Assembly (NCBI GenBank): GCA_018362935.1
Contig: JAHALQ010000002.1
Coordinates: 28,712 to 92,711 of the forward strand
From: Pseudomonadota bacterium
GTDB taxonomy: Bacteria > Pseudomonadota > Alphaproteobacteria > RF32 > CAG-239
Direction: 5' to 3'
Length of the DNA: 64,000 nucleotides
Of the stretch, positions 51,705 through 61,207 are shown in pieces. Each line of letters opens with the position of its first letter. Within the stretch, counting starts at the first letter, position 1. The position numbers and the translations under genes were made by a program. The notes beneath the pieces are model-generated. The model did not search any database. It was not told the origin of the DNA and was given only the letters and a program-made list of their open reading frames with translations.

Positions 51705-54137
51705 TCAACCGTTATAGCGCTCGAATTCATACATATGGGCATAGGCCATTTCATTGCCGTTGGCGGCAGCAAAACTGCGGGCGGTCTTAATTTCGTCTTC
51801 GCTGAATATGCTGGTGTTCAGGCCTTCGTTGAGTTTGGAATAACGCCGCGTTTTGTTATAATAGTCATAGTACGCCGAATACCCGTAGGTATCGCGGACG
51901 GATTCTTCGTCAACCGATTTCTCCCAATTGTTCATGTTGACGTTTTGAATATCGCCGTCGAGCGTGAATATCCGTTTGCGGTTGATAACGCCGTCGGTCG
52001 CCAGATTGGTGCCGCGGCCTTTTTTGTCAATCTGCGTCATTTCGGTCATCATGCGCCCGTTGGCCATATGCATTTTGACAAAGGTTTTCGAGCCGTCAGG
52101 ATGAACTTCTTCAAAACCGATAATGTTGCCGTTATCGTCGCGAACGGCTTTTTGCGAAACATAAGCATGATTCTTCATATTCATTTTGGTGTTCGGCATG
52201 GCTTTGTTCATAATCTGCTTTTGCAGGGCGATTGCCAGCTGTTCTTCATTCGGCTGCCCTTTAATAGCTTCCAGAGCCTTATTATAGTTTTCCTGATTAA
52301 CGGCGCCGTTTTTCTCAAAAATGTTATTGAGGAAGGGGCTGTTGGCTTTAATCTCGTCATTATAAGAAGTTATGTTTCCCTCTTTATCGCGGACGGTCGA
52401 GGTCGTGATATTAAAGTTTTTGTTTTTAACCTGCGTGACCGTATTGGTGCCAACAGTCTTTCCCCTCCAGTTGTGCACTTTTTTAACCTTGCTTTCGGTC
52501 ACAGTTTTGCGCCCGTCAGCTGTTTCGGACATTTGCAAAGTTTTTGAGCGTCCGAGCAGCCACGATTTGGTATTAATCGTATACGTCCCGGTTGTAGCGT
52601 CATAAGTGCCGTTTTTCTTAATCCGGTCCGCCTGACGGTTCATCTTGACCTGCCGGATTCCGCCGACAACGCTGCTGCTGGCGTTTTTGGTTAAATCCCA
52701 GGCTTTATCGGCAGCGGCTGAAACGGGTTTGTCGAGAACTTTGGTAGCAGCGCTCTTGGTGAACGAACCGGCCATGGTGCCGATGGAACTTCCGATTTTG
52801 GTGCTGGTAATGCTGCCCGAAAATTGTTTGGCAAAATCAGTCGCTTCGCCAATTACCGCCCAAGCCAGTATCAGTACAAAACAGACCTCAAGGAACGCTG
52901 TGGAAAACCAGGTAAACTGATTTAATAATTGGGTAAGAGGAATATCATACGAAGTAAAAATACTGCTCCATGTAACGTCCGCAGGAAATTTTGCTTTTCC
53001 GAGAGCATCAACAACAATTTGTTCCAGCGCGGTGGTAATCATTAATGCGATGAGCGATACGAATACAAAAGCAAACATTGCATTTATAAAGGTTTCCCAG
53101 ACTTTTCCGGTGTATTGCCGCGTCACCTTAAAGGCGTAAGCGCCGATGGCGAAAGGCAATAACGATCCTGCGACCGCCAATTGCAGCACGGAGTCAATCA
53201 TCATAAAAGGCACCGCCAGCAATATCAACATGCCGCCAACCCATAAACCGATGCCGACCAGCAGATAGCCCAGATGAGGAATAATAAATACTTTTTTCTC
53301 CCACGAAAAACAGATACTGGAGCTGCCCAATGCTTTGACCTTTGCCGCCCGGTTCTGAATCAGTCCCATTGTGCACAATATACCTTCACCCATTTTTTTA
53401 GGCAGGGCACCTTCAGCATTTTCGCCGCTGTCATTGGGCAGATTATATTTGCTCATGCTCTCACACGTATATTCGTCGAAACTGTTATCGGATTTTTCAG
53501 AAGTTTTAACCTTTTTTAATACTTCATTAGAATTATTACCGGCTTGTTCCGGCGTCAGGATAGCTTCCGCTGCCCGCATGCCGGTATTAAAAATGGGGCC
53601 GAGCGCGTCGTTTAAGAATGAGAAAGCACCGGACTGCAGCAATACAACGGCAATCAGTACAAAGAAACTCTGGGTAAGAAGTTCCAAAATTAAATCTTTA
53701 AGGTCGCGGACTTCCGGAGAGGTAACAAAGGCCAGAATATGCAAGGCAATCCAAACCGCAAAACCGATAATCACAACTTTGTAGACTGAACCCGAATAAC
53801 CGTCAATAGCCTTGCGTGTCATCACGCTGGCTGCCCGGAAAAACGTGGCAAACAGCGGACAGAAAGTGCACTTACCCTTAACTTCGTCATAATAACATTT
53901 AGGCGAGCATTTGTAAGCGTTTCTTTTACATTTTGGAATCAGGGCTTCTTGCCTTTGAGCTTCAGCTTCAAGTTGAGTACGATGAGTTCCTGCTTTGTAG
54001 TTGGAATAGTCCAGTCCAATGGCATAACCGCTGCCATCGTCAGCTCGTGATGGAACAATTATGGATATGCAGATAAAAGCAATCAAAAACAAAATTTTGA
54101 CATTTACCTGTTTGAATATGTTCAATATTTTGTTCAT
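51705..54137 (-). CDS. VirB6-family T4SS membrane protein with long C-terminal extension
   Basis: This 810-residue protein has a signal peptide (ILFLIAFICISIIVPSRA), a Cys-rich segment (CKRNAYKCSPKCYYDEVKGK, CTFCPLFATFF) and then at least six membrane helices (about 125-420) in the VirB6/TrbL pattern (FAVWIALHILAFVTS; LLVGIGLWVGGMLILLAVPF). The C-terminal 370 residues are hydrophilic, partly beta-rich repeats (TTGTYTINTKSWLLG; TVTESKVKKVHNW). Large VirB6 proteins with long tails are a hallmark of Rickettsiales T4SSs. It is last of four virB6-like genes in one operon and starts 9 bases after the previous stop. Confidence 0.8.
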   Translation of the reverse strand: MNKILNIFKQVNVKILFLIAFICISIIVPSRADDGSGYAIGLDYSNYKAGTHRTQLEAEAQRQEALIPKCKRNAYKCSPKCYYDEVKGKCTFCPLFATFFRAASVMTRKAIDGYSGSVYKVVIIGFAVWIALHILAFVTSPEVRDLKDLILELLTQSFFVLIAVVLLQSGAFSFLNDALGPIFNTGMRAAEAILTPEQAGNNSNEVLKKVKTSEKSDNSFDEYTCESMSKYNLPNDSGENAEGALPKKMGEGILCTMGLIQNRAAKVKALGSSSICFSWEKKVFIIPHLGYLLVGIGLWVGGMLILLAVPFMMIDSVLQLAVAGSLLPFAIGAYAFKVTRQYTGKVWETFINAMFAFVFVSLIALMITTALEQIVVDALGKAKFPADVTWSSIFTSYDIPLTQLLNQFTWFSTAFLEVCFVLILAWAVIGEATDFAKQFSGSITSTKIGSSIGTMAGSFTKSAATKVLDKPVSAAADKAWDLTKNASSSVVGGIRQVKMNRQADRIKKNGTYDATTGTYTINTKSWLLGRSKTLQMSETADGRKTVTESKVKKVHNWRGKTVGTNTVTQVKNKNFNITTSTVRDKEGNITSYNDEIKANSPFLNNIFEKNGAVNQENYNKALEAIKGQPNEEQLAIALQKQIMNKAMPNTKMNMKNHAYVSQKAVRDDNGNIIGFEEVHPDGSKTFVKMHMANGRMMTEMTQIDKKGRGTNLATDGVINRKRIFTLDGDIQNVNMNNWEKSVDEESVRDTYGYSAYYDYYNKTRRYSKLNEGLNTSIFSEDEIKTARSFAAANGNEMAYAHMYEFERYNG

Positions 54138-54148
54138 CACCCTATCCC

Positions 54149-57100
54149 CTATTCGTCCTTGTTGCCTTCAGGCTTTTTGTTACGTGTGCCGAATTTGTTG
54201 TAAGCCTTATCGGTGGTATCGCCAGCTTTTTTAGCGACATCGCCGGCTTTTTCCACACCTTTGCCCACGGCTTCCGTCATTTTTCCGGCGCCAATCATAA
54301 TGCCGCCGACAACATTGCCGACAACTGGAACGGCTTGCAGCCCTTTGCCCATGGCGGACATGCCTTTTCCAATGCCTTGCGTTACTTTTCCGGCACCTTT
54401 GGCAATATTTCCGGCACCGCGCATGGTGCTTCCGGCAGCAGTCTTCGCATTGCCGCTGCCCTTTCCGGCCACGCTTTTGGCGAAACCAACCGCGCTCTTA
54501 GGCAGCCCTTTCAGTTTCTCTCCGGCTTGGTTCAGGGCAATATCACGGGCGTAACCCACAGGTTTCATAGCTTGGTCTTTTGCCCAGCGCGACGCGGCAG
54601 TCGCCCATTGGTGCATCGGATTCGTCTGGCCAAAGGCTTTGTCCGGGAAGAATTTATTGACTAAATCCGGTACGGTATTTTGAATCAGTTTAAATGAATA
54701 CAGGAAAGCAAACAGCAACAGAACAAATGTTGTGCTGAATAATGAAAGCTTGGAAGCGGCATAGGCGGCATTTTCTTCGTTTCGATCCTGACTAATCTTA
54801 TCAAGATTTCCAGCTTCATCCATAACTTCATACAGTTTTGCAATACCACCTTCGCCGGCCGCAACAGCTTCTGCCGAATCCCCCCAGTTAATGACGGCTT
54901 CGGTCAGGGCGACGGTATAGGTTGTGGTTAAGGCCAAAAAGGCAAAAGTGGCTGCGGCTTTGGCAATGATGCTGACGCACATGGCAAGCTTGCCTTTGGT
55001 CATGTTAAACGGCCACAATCCGACCACAATCGGCAGAGCGATGACGGCAAAACCGATTTTGAATGACATATCCATCAGATAATAGACAATTGCCAGTGTC
55101 AGCAGCATGCCGAAACAGAAAATGATAAAGCCTTCAATCCACATAAAAGCGTTCGTTGGTGTAGCAAGCGTAACCCCCCATATTTGGAAGTTCCATGCAC
55201 CGCCGCGCGGCAATGTCGAATAACACATAATCGCATCGCCGAGTATCATGTTTTCTGCCGTGATATCTGTAATAGCTTTGGTTGCGCCGAGAATACTGTT
55301 CATGACCGATTTCGGCATAATGTCGGTTGGCCCGCTGTAATGAATATCGTCAATCGGGATAATTAAGGATGTAAAATCTTTAGAACTTTCAACGCTTTGG
55401 CCATCTGATGTTATATAAGTAGAAGACAGGTCAACTTTTGCCGAGCCTCCGGAAATCCAGCATTTTTCAGGAACGTTCTGACCTCTTTTAAAGCCGGCGG
55501 GAAAAACGTCAACCTGACCTTTTTTGCATCCGTTCGGATTATCGGTGAATGTTTTGTTGTCCGGATTATAATGATATCGTTTGGGGCTGACCAGTCCTTG
55601 ACCCAGAGCCAGCGGATCAATATATACTTGATTGTATTTCTGCACACCGATTTTGCCGGTAAGCTTAACGTCGACATGCAGGTGTGCACTGCTTGAACCG
55701 CCGGTATTGCCGATAAAGCCGATTTGCTGCCCTTGTGCAACAGTTTTTCCTGTTAAATTGCGGAATGTCTGCACGGTTTTGTCCTGCATGTGCAGATAGC
55801 GGTGAACCCATAGGTTGCCGTTTTGATCACGCGTTTCGATTACTGCCATATTGCCTGCGCCGCCGCAAGGTTTTTTACAATATGTAACCAGTTTGCCGGT
55901 TGCCATTGCAAAAACAACGCCGCCTTCTTTGCCGGATGTCCCGATATCCAGTCCCATATGGCTGTTTGAGCCATAGCATTTGCCGTCAGCTTGTTTATTT
56001 TTGCCATCACAGTTGACAACCGGAGGAATACGGCAGCCGACGGGAGAAGTTATATGGCCGGTGTTTGTGCCGGGCACCATAAATGAAGGAATGTTGGTAT
56101 CGCCGACGGCAGCAGCATCAGCTTTAGCCTGTTCCAGCAGTTTTTGCTGCTCTTCGGTATATTGAACCGGTGTTTGATCCTGGGGTGCGGTAACAGGAGT
56201 TTTCTGTTGTTCGGCAATTGATTCTTTAACGGCTTTTTCAACGGCCGCCTCGTCAATATCGTCCCAGACATAATCTTCCGTATATCCCTCAAAGCGTTCC
56301 GGCCAAAACTGCTGGGCAACAGTTGCGCCAAAGCCCATAATCGGCGTTATAAAATAATTTTTGACCATCGGCAGGCCGCCCACAATAAACCAATAGGCCA
56401 GTCCGACCTTAAACATAAATTTAATCAGCTCGTTTAATATATTGCCGGGCTCAACTTGTGCCAGAGAAGATACGTTTTTCAAAGCCCACATCAACAACCA
56501 CATCACGACGCCGATCCACAGCAGCGTAATGCCGGCGCGTTGTGCCAGCCCGTAGGCGCTTTTGGCCGCGGTCAGAAAAGCAGATGTCAGTTTCTCGACA
56601 ACCAGACATGACCAGCAGCCGGAATGATATTTATCTCGCAATATTTGAATTGCCGGGCACATATTGTCAGAAACCGAGTTTTCTGGATCAAGCGCTGCCG
56701 CAGTACCCCGGTCGATTTCTTCAATATAACCTTCACTTTTGCCGTCGGCTTTTGCCGCTTCTTTCGCGCGGCTGGCGCCTTCTTTAATTAAACGTTTTGC
56801 TTCATTTTCGATAAGTTGAAGATCTTGTTGTGTAATTTTCCCATTTTTAATCTCATATTCCAGAGCATTGGACAGTCTTTCTCTTTCATCCTCAACCCGC
56901 GAGTCTATGTTGATTATTCCCCAAAAAGACTCATCATTTTCATACATATCCCTTGCTAAAGAATAAGTGCCTGTTCCCTCAAATTTATTTAAGGTTTCGA
57001 TATTTTTAGGATTATATTTATCGCCTGCTAATCCTGAATTACCGTTTGCATATGAACGAAGAGTTTCAAGATAATAAGCTACGCGGCTTAATTTTTTGTC

Positions 57101-57298
57101 TTGAATAATTTTGACAATGTCATCTTTGACTTTTATGGGTGCTTGCGCCTTATAGTATTCTTCGGCGTTTTTATAAGCAGGCACACTTTGAGCCAGAACA
57201 TCCGACGGGGCACAAAAAATAAAACAACATATCGCCATAAGTCCCGGAAGCAGGACTGCTCGCAATACATTGAATATGTTTCCTGTTACTTTAATCAT
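54149..57298 (-). CDS. VirB6-family protein with inserted M23 peptidoglycan peptidase domain
   Basis: This 1049-residue protein has a signal peptide (cleaved near VLA-QSV), a helical domain to about 210, a CWSCLVVEKL motif, membrane helices near 245-330, a large periplasmic loop and further VirB6-type helices (about 690-890). The loop holds a peptidase M23 domain (about 425-550) with zinc ligands HMGLD (near 444) and HLHVDV (near 536) and GQQIGFIGNTGGSSSAHLH between. M23 enzymes are Zn endopeptidases cutting peptidoglycan cross-links; here it could open the wall for the T4SS, replacing VirB1. The tail is Gly/Ala/Lys-rich. The ATG at 57298 (SD AAGGA) was preferred to one 18 bases upstream. Confidence 0.83.
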   Translation of the reverse strand: MIKVTGNIFNVLRAVLLPGLMAICCFIFCAPSDVLAQSVPAYKNAEEYYKAQAPIKVKDDIVKIIQDKKLSRVAYYLETLRSYANGNSGLAGDKYNPKNIETLNKFEGTGTYSLARDMYENDESFWGIINIDSRVEDERERLSNALEYEIKNGKITQQDLQLIENEAKRLIKEGASRAKEAAKADGKSEGYIEEIDRGTAAALDPENSVSDNMCPAIQILRDKYHSGCWSCLVVEKLTSAFLTAAKSAYGLAQRAGITLLWIGVVMWLLMWALKNVSSLAQVEPGNILNELIKFMFKVGLAYWFIVGGLPMVKNYFITPIMGFGATVAQQFWPERFEGYTEDYVWDDIDEAAVEKAVKESIAEQQKTPVTAPQDQTPVQYTEEQQKLLEQAKADAAAVGDTNIPSFMVPGTNTGHITSPVGCRIPPVVNCDGKNKQADGKCYGSNSHMGLDIGTSGKEGGVVFAMATGKLVTYCKKPCGGAGNMAVIETRDQNGNLWVHRYLHMQDKTVQTFRNLTGKTVAQGQQIGFIGNTGGSSSAHLHVDVKLTGKIGVQKYNQVYIDPLALGQGLVSPKRYHYNPDNKTFTDNPNGCKKGQVDVFPAGFKRGQNVPEKCWISGGSAKVDLSSTYITSDGQSVESSKDFTSLIIPIDDIHYSGPTDIMPKSVMNSILGATKAITDITAENMILGDAIMCYSTLPRGGAWNFQIWGVTLATPTNAFMWIEGFIIFCFGMLLTLAIVYYLMDMSFKIGFAVIALPIVVGLWPFNMTKGKLAMCVSIIAKAAATFAFLALTTTYTVALTEAVINWGDSAEAVAAGEGGIAKLYEVMDEAGNLDKISQDRNEENAAYAASKLSLFSTTFVLLLFAFLYSFKLIQNTVPDLVNKFFPDKAFGQTNPMHQWATAASRWAKDQAMKPVGYARDIALNQAGEKLKGLPKSAVGFAKSVAGKGSGNAKTAAGSTMRGAGNIAKGAGKVTQGIGKGMSAMGKGLQAVPVVGNVVGGIMIGAGKMTEAVGKGVEKAGDVAKKAGDTTDKAYNKFGTRNKKPEGNKDE

Positions 57299-57308
57299 CT
57301 TCCGTTCC

Positions 57309-58604
57309 TTACTCATTTCGTCCCGCTAGACGGTCAAGTTTGCCTTTCAGGGCGCCGGCGCTCTTAAGCGCTCGTCCGACCGCAGTTTTTTCGCTGAATG
57401 CCGCTTTTTTGGCAACCCAGCCCAGGCCGCCTGTGATAACGCCGAGAACAGCCTGTGCCGCAGCTTTAAGATTCTGCTGGAATTTGGCGTCGGTCTTGCC
57501 GCCGATAATTGACGACGTAAGCTGCTGTGATACGCCCATACTGCCGAAAACCAGAAAACCTATAAGCAGCAGGCACAGGGTCGCCACACTGATATTCTGC
57601 ATGTGCAATTCTGGATTCTCCGGGTTAAAAATGGTGCTGTTCTTGTCAATCAAATCGGTCAAAGCCAGCAGTACAGTCGCGATAATAATCGAAAAAGCCA
57701 TCATAAAAGCAGCCGAGTTCATAATATTTTCAAAGCCGATTTTGGTCCATTTCTTGGTCGGGCCGAAAGCATAAGCCATGATGAAAATAGGCAGCATCAG
57801 AATCATCATGCCAAAGCGGAAAACACTGTCAACAAGGTAGAAGACAAATCCAAAGCCGACGACATAGAAGATGAGCCACAACAAAAGGCCAGTAAAGAAA
57901 GGCAACGCGCCATCCATAGACATGGATATTAGGGCAATGGAGCGGCCGATTCTCATACGGTCGGCAACGGCGCAGATCATGCAGTTCATGCTGTCGCTGA
58001 AAGCTGCCGGAAATCCGTTAAGATCGGCATCAACGTTACCCGTGATATCACAGGACAATTTCGTGCCGCTGAAGACGACCTCATTGCCGAAGACGGTAAG
58101 TTTGGAAATAGTATCAGATGACAAACTCAAAATCTGGCTGCCGAAATCCAGAAATGCGCCGTAAATCGGAAACAGCAGCATATTGATGACATAAAGCAGC
58201 GTGCCCGAAGAATAAGCCAGCGAGCCGCAAAATACGCAGATAAAGGCTTTTTTGATAATTTCGTTCCATATCTGTGCCGGGCTGTCCTCGCGTACCGAGC
58301 TGACAAATTTAAGCAGGCGGATGGCCATCCACACCGCAAAAGCAATCATCATAACGCTCATTGAGCCTTCTGTCAGTTTTTCAAACTGATTCATAATTAG
58401 AATGCCGATGGTATTATAGATTGTTTTAAGGACTTTTCCCTGCCAGCAGCTTTCGCCTGCCGTTTGCAGTTCCTCCGCATTACTTGCTGACGAGGATTCC
58501 AATGCGCGGTTATTCTGATTTGAACAGGCAGACAGCAGGAAAACCGCTGCCAACATGATAATAAGCAGTTTTCCGAGTTTGTATATGTCCAGCCTTTTGT
58601 TCAT
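57309..58604 (-). CDS. VirB6-family lipoprotein
   Basis: This 431-residue protein has a lipobox LSAC (Cys 27) at the end of its signal, then SCWQGKVLKTIYNTIG, where one Cys remains of the CxxC motif seen in its paralogues, and about six membrane helices (80-370) in VirB6/TrbL order: MSVMMIAFAVWMAIRLLKFV, FGMMILMLPIFIMAYAFGPT. It is close to the typical VirB6 size and is the shortest of the four. A lipidated VirB6 is seen in some Rickettsiales. It overlaps the following M23-VirB6 gene region and follows the next virB6-like gene by 18 bases. Confidence 0.78.
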   Translation of the reverse strand: MNKRLDIYKLGKLLIIMLAAVFLLSACSNQNNRALESSSASNAEELQTAGESCWQGKVLKTIYNTIGILIMNQFEKLTEGSMSVMMIAFAVWMAIRLLKFVSSVREDSPAQIWNEIIKKAFICVFCGSLAYSSGTLLYVINMLLFPIYGAFLDFGSQILSLSSDTISKLTVFGNEVVFSGTKLSCDITGNVDADLNGFPAAFSDSMNCMICAVADRMRIGRSIALISMSMDGALPFFTGLLLWLIFYVVGFGFVFYLVDSVFRFGMMILMLPIFIMAYAFGPTKKWTKIGFENIMNSAAFMMAFSIIIATVLLALTDLIDKNSTIFNPENPELHMQNISVATLCLLLIGFLVFGSMGVSQQLTSSIIGGKTDAKFQQNLKAAAQAVLGVITGGLGWVAKKAAFSEKTAVGRALKSAGALKGKLDRLAGRNE

Positions 58605-58622
58605 TTCTGTCAGTCCATATAA

Positions 58623-60971
58623 TTATTTATGTTTACGGCCATAGTTGCGCCGCTGTTTGTTTTTCTGCAGTCTGTCGCGATTCTTTTTACCCGAATATTT
58701 ACGTTGTTTCCGGGAATCTGCTTTGTGTTCCTTCGGTTCACCGGTATTTAACAGGGCAGAATTGTTGTCAGCACTCGTTTCATTGTTCGTGTTGACTTCA
58801 TTAACACTGTTGTCGCCCTGACTGCCGCCTTCATTGTTAACATTTTTTTCATCGCCCGCGGTATTGTGATTTTCTCCGCTTCCGTTGCTGCCGGGTTTAA
58901 TATTTGCGGCAGTAACGGTCGTTTTTTCTTTGTTGGCGTTGTTTTGGCCGACAACCGGGCTTTTTTTCTTATCGCCGTTTGGCTTGCCGTTATTTTCAAC
59001 AGTGCCGGATTTTGATTTCTCCTTATTTTCAACGGTTGTCTCTGATTCGCTGTCAGAGTCTCCGCCGCCTTTACCGCCGCGGAATTTATTGGCAAAACTT
59101 GTTATGCTGCGGCCGATAGATTTGGCAGTCCTAATCGGGTGAGCCACGGCTCCGACAACGGCCATTTCGGCATCTTCGGCTTTCCTTCCAACTGCTTCGC
59201 GAACCGGTTTTGTAACTTTTTTGGCTCCGCTGAGCGCCGCGCTGGCACCCATTGTTGCGATACTCGGCGCCGAGGGCTTGATGCCGCCGCTTGAGAATTG
59301 TCCGGCAAGACTGGAAACCTGTCCCATAAACTTAAATCCGAAAATGCAGCAGAATATCAGAATCAGGAAACCCATGGTTGAAATATCGGTTAATTCTACA
59401 AGTTCAGTATCATTTTGCGTATTAATGGCATTGGCGATGCCTTGCAGACCACCGAAAGAAACATCATCACTGGTTGAGCTTTGTATTTTTATTTCTCCGC
59501 TGCTGACATTGTTGGTAAGCGCGGCATTGACTAATTGCATGTTCACCTCAACCGTCAGGCCGATAAAGACAAAGATAAAGGCACTGTTCAAAAGCATCTT
59601 AAAACCGGTTCCGGCATATTGCGACGTCACCTTAAACGGCCAACTGGCAATCAGGAACGGCATCAACGCGCCGACAATACCAAGTTGGACAACCGCGTCA
59701 ATCATATAAAAGGCAAAAGCAATTGAGAGTAAAAAGCCGAAAACAGCCAAAATTAATCCTTGCAAAATCATCTTAAAGCCTTGGGCAAAAGTCGTCGTGC
59801 TGACTTTTGAAAACATTTTGCCGTTGCCGGTACAAATCAAAGAAGACCCAACCGCCTGCATAAACGCAATTTCTCGTTGAATGCTAGAAACGTAATAATC
59901 TAATTTTTTATATAAGGCTTTTTTCTCGTCTTCCTGCAATTTATTATCATTAGAAATATAATAGCCATAGGCCGGAACATCTTCAGCTCTCTTTGCAATT
60001 TCTTTGGTTATATCATCTTTTACTTTATCAGAAGCAGAGGCGTACTCCAAAAATTGTCCGCCAAAGTCAATCCCGGCTTCTAGAACGGGATTAACCACAT
60101 ATTGAAAAATCTGATTACCATATTGTAGAAGCAAAAATGCAATTAAAAATTTGTAGCTTTGTTTGATTAATCCAGCTAGAAATTTCGGAGCATCCTGTTT
60201 GGTGAGTGAACTGACGTGAGTTAATGTTTGGAAGGCAATCCAAATAGCCAGCCCTAAGGCAATTAAAGTCGCAAACGCAGAAGCTAGTTTGTTAAATGTT
60301 ATAGAAGGCATTTTTTCCGATGCAGCAAAAACAACGGAGAAAAGCGGGCAAAAAAAGCATTTACGCATATTATAGAGCTTAACCGGCAAAACTTCGCAGC
60401 CTTTCATCGATGTCTTATTATTGGCATATTCAATAGTATAAAAGTCACCAGTTTTTGCAAGTTTATACAGATTCCCATCAGAGCCTTTAAGAATAGGTTC
60501 GTTTATAGTCGTTCGCCCTTTTTTATCAAGTGAGGATGAATCCGTGTCTTTTTCAACTTTCCAACAGTTTATGCCAGCGATATCTTTTCGGGCTGTGCCT
60601 TTAGGATAACATTTACCGGAAGTTTCTGCAGAAGCACCTCCGTTGCGTCCTACCCTGCTATCCTCAATATCTCCTACATTAGCCGTTCGACACATCCAGC
60701 ATTCCTGAGAACGAGTGTCACAGAAAACATCGCCGCATTTTAATTGAAAAACATTTTCTTCTGTTTTTTCACCATCTTCCGTTATGCCTTCTTGCTTCTT
60801 AAAAACATCTGCCCAATTATTAAGCTTTCTATCACTTGCAAATTTTGAGCCGGGTGTTGCTTGAATTTGTTCATAATTAACCGTTTGAGCATAAGACAGT
60901 GTTGTCTCCAGACAAGTTACAACAATAGCCATTTTGAAAATAGTAAAAATCTTTGCCTTTAAGTTCATCAT
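58623..60971 (-). CDS. VirB6-family protein with basic, disordered C-terminal tail
   Basis: This 782-residue protein has a signal peptide (cleaved near SYA-QTV), an N-terminal region with a Cys-rich segment (CGDVFCDTRSQECWMC) and the CFFCPLFSVVF motif near 205-215, at least six membrane helices (about 230-560) in VirB6 order, and a tail of 170 residues rich in Asn, Gly, Ser and Lys ending in a very basic stretch (KNRDRLQKNKQRRNYGRKHK). The ATG at 60971 is one of two adjacent start codons; no strong SD is visible. It leads the virB6 operon. The basic tail could contact nucleic acid or acidic partners. Confidence 0.78.
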   Translation of the reverse strand: MMNLKAKIFTIFKMAIVVTCLETTLSYAQTVNYEQIQATPGSKFASDRKLNNWADVFKKQEGITEDGEKTEENVFQLKCGDVFCDTRSQECWMCRTANVGDIEDSRVGRNGGASAETSGKCYPKGTARKDIAGINCWKVEKDTDSSSLDKKGRTTINEPILKGSDGNLYKLAKTGDFYTIEYANNKTSMKGCEVLPVKLYNMRKCFFCPLFSVVFAASEKMPSITFNKLASAFATLIALGLAIWIAFQTLTHVSSLTKQDAPKFLAGLIKQSYKFLIAFLLLQYGNQIFQYVVNPVLEAGIDFGGQFLEYASASDKVKDDITKEIAKRAEDVPAYGYYISNDNKLQEDEKKALYKKLDYYVSSIQREIAFMQAVGSSLICTGNGKMFSKVSTTTFAQGFKMILQGLILAVFGFLLSIAFAFYMIDAVVQLGIVGALMPFLIASWPFKVTSQYAGTGFKMLLNSAFIFVFIGLTVEVNMQLVNAALTNNVSSGEIKIQSSTSDDVSFGGLQGIANAINTQNDTELVELTDISTMGFLILIFCCIFGFKFMGQVSSLAGQFSSGGIKPSAPSIATMGASAALSGAKKVTKPVREAVGRKAEDAEMAVVGAVAHPIRTAKSIGRSITSFANKFRGGKGGGDSDSESETTVENKEKSKSGTVENNGKPNGDKKKSPVVGQNNANKEKTTVTAANIKPGSNGSGENHNTAGDEKNVNNEGGSQGDNSVNEVNTNNETSADNNSALLNTGEPKEHKADSRKQRKYSGKKNRDRLQKNKQRRNYGRKHK

Positions 60972-61207
60972 TGCCGTCACTCACTGTTCATCTGCATTTT
61001 ATGCTCAAAGCCTTTGGTTGTAACACCCTTGTAGTTTTTATAGCTTCCTATCTTTTTACATCATAGCATAGAAATTACTTATAAAGTGTTACAGTTTTTT
61101 GATTTTTTTACCACTGTAATACTTTAAGTATTGAAAAATAGACAAAAAGGTGATAATTAAAAATTATCAGTAAAAACAATTGTGTCACCTTAATAATTTC
61201 AAACATT
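60972..61207. other. Divergent AT-rich intergenic region
   Basis: This region separates the virB6 operon from the WG-repeat lipoprotein gene. A promoter for the plus strand is given separately. No convincing -35/-10 pair for the minus strand was found. A nested hairpin AAGGTGA / TCACCTT (61148-61191) with an inner TGATAATT / AATTATCA stem is present. Confidence 0.4.
61131..61159 (+). promoter_or_regulatory. Candidate promoter of WG-repeat lipoprotein gene
   Basis: TTGAAA and TAATTA are separated by 17 bases, about 50 bases upstream of the ATG at 61208. Confidence 0.45.

Noticed and set aside
51660..52547. Open frame of 295 codons on the plus strand opposite a virB6-like gene
   Set aside because: No SD or recognisable domain, and the minus-strand gene has a signal peptide and VirB6 topology.
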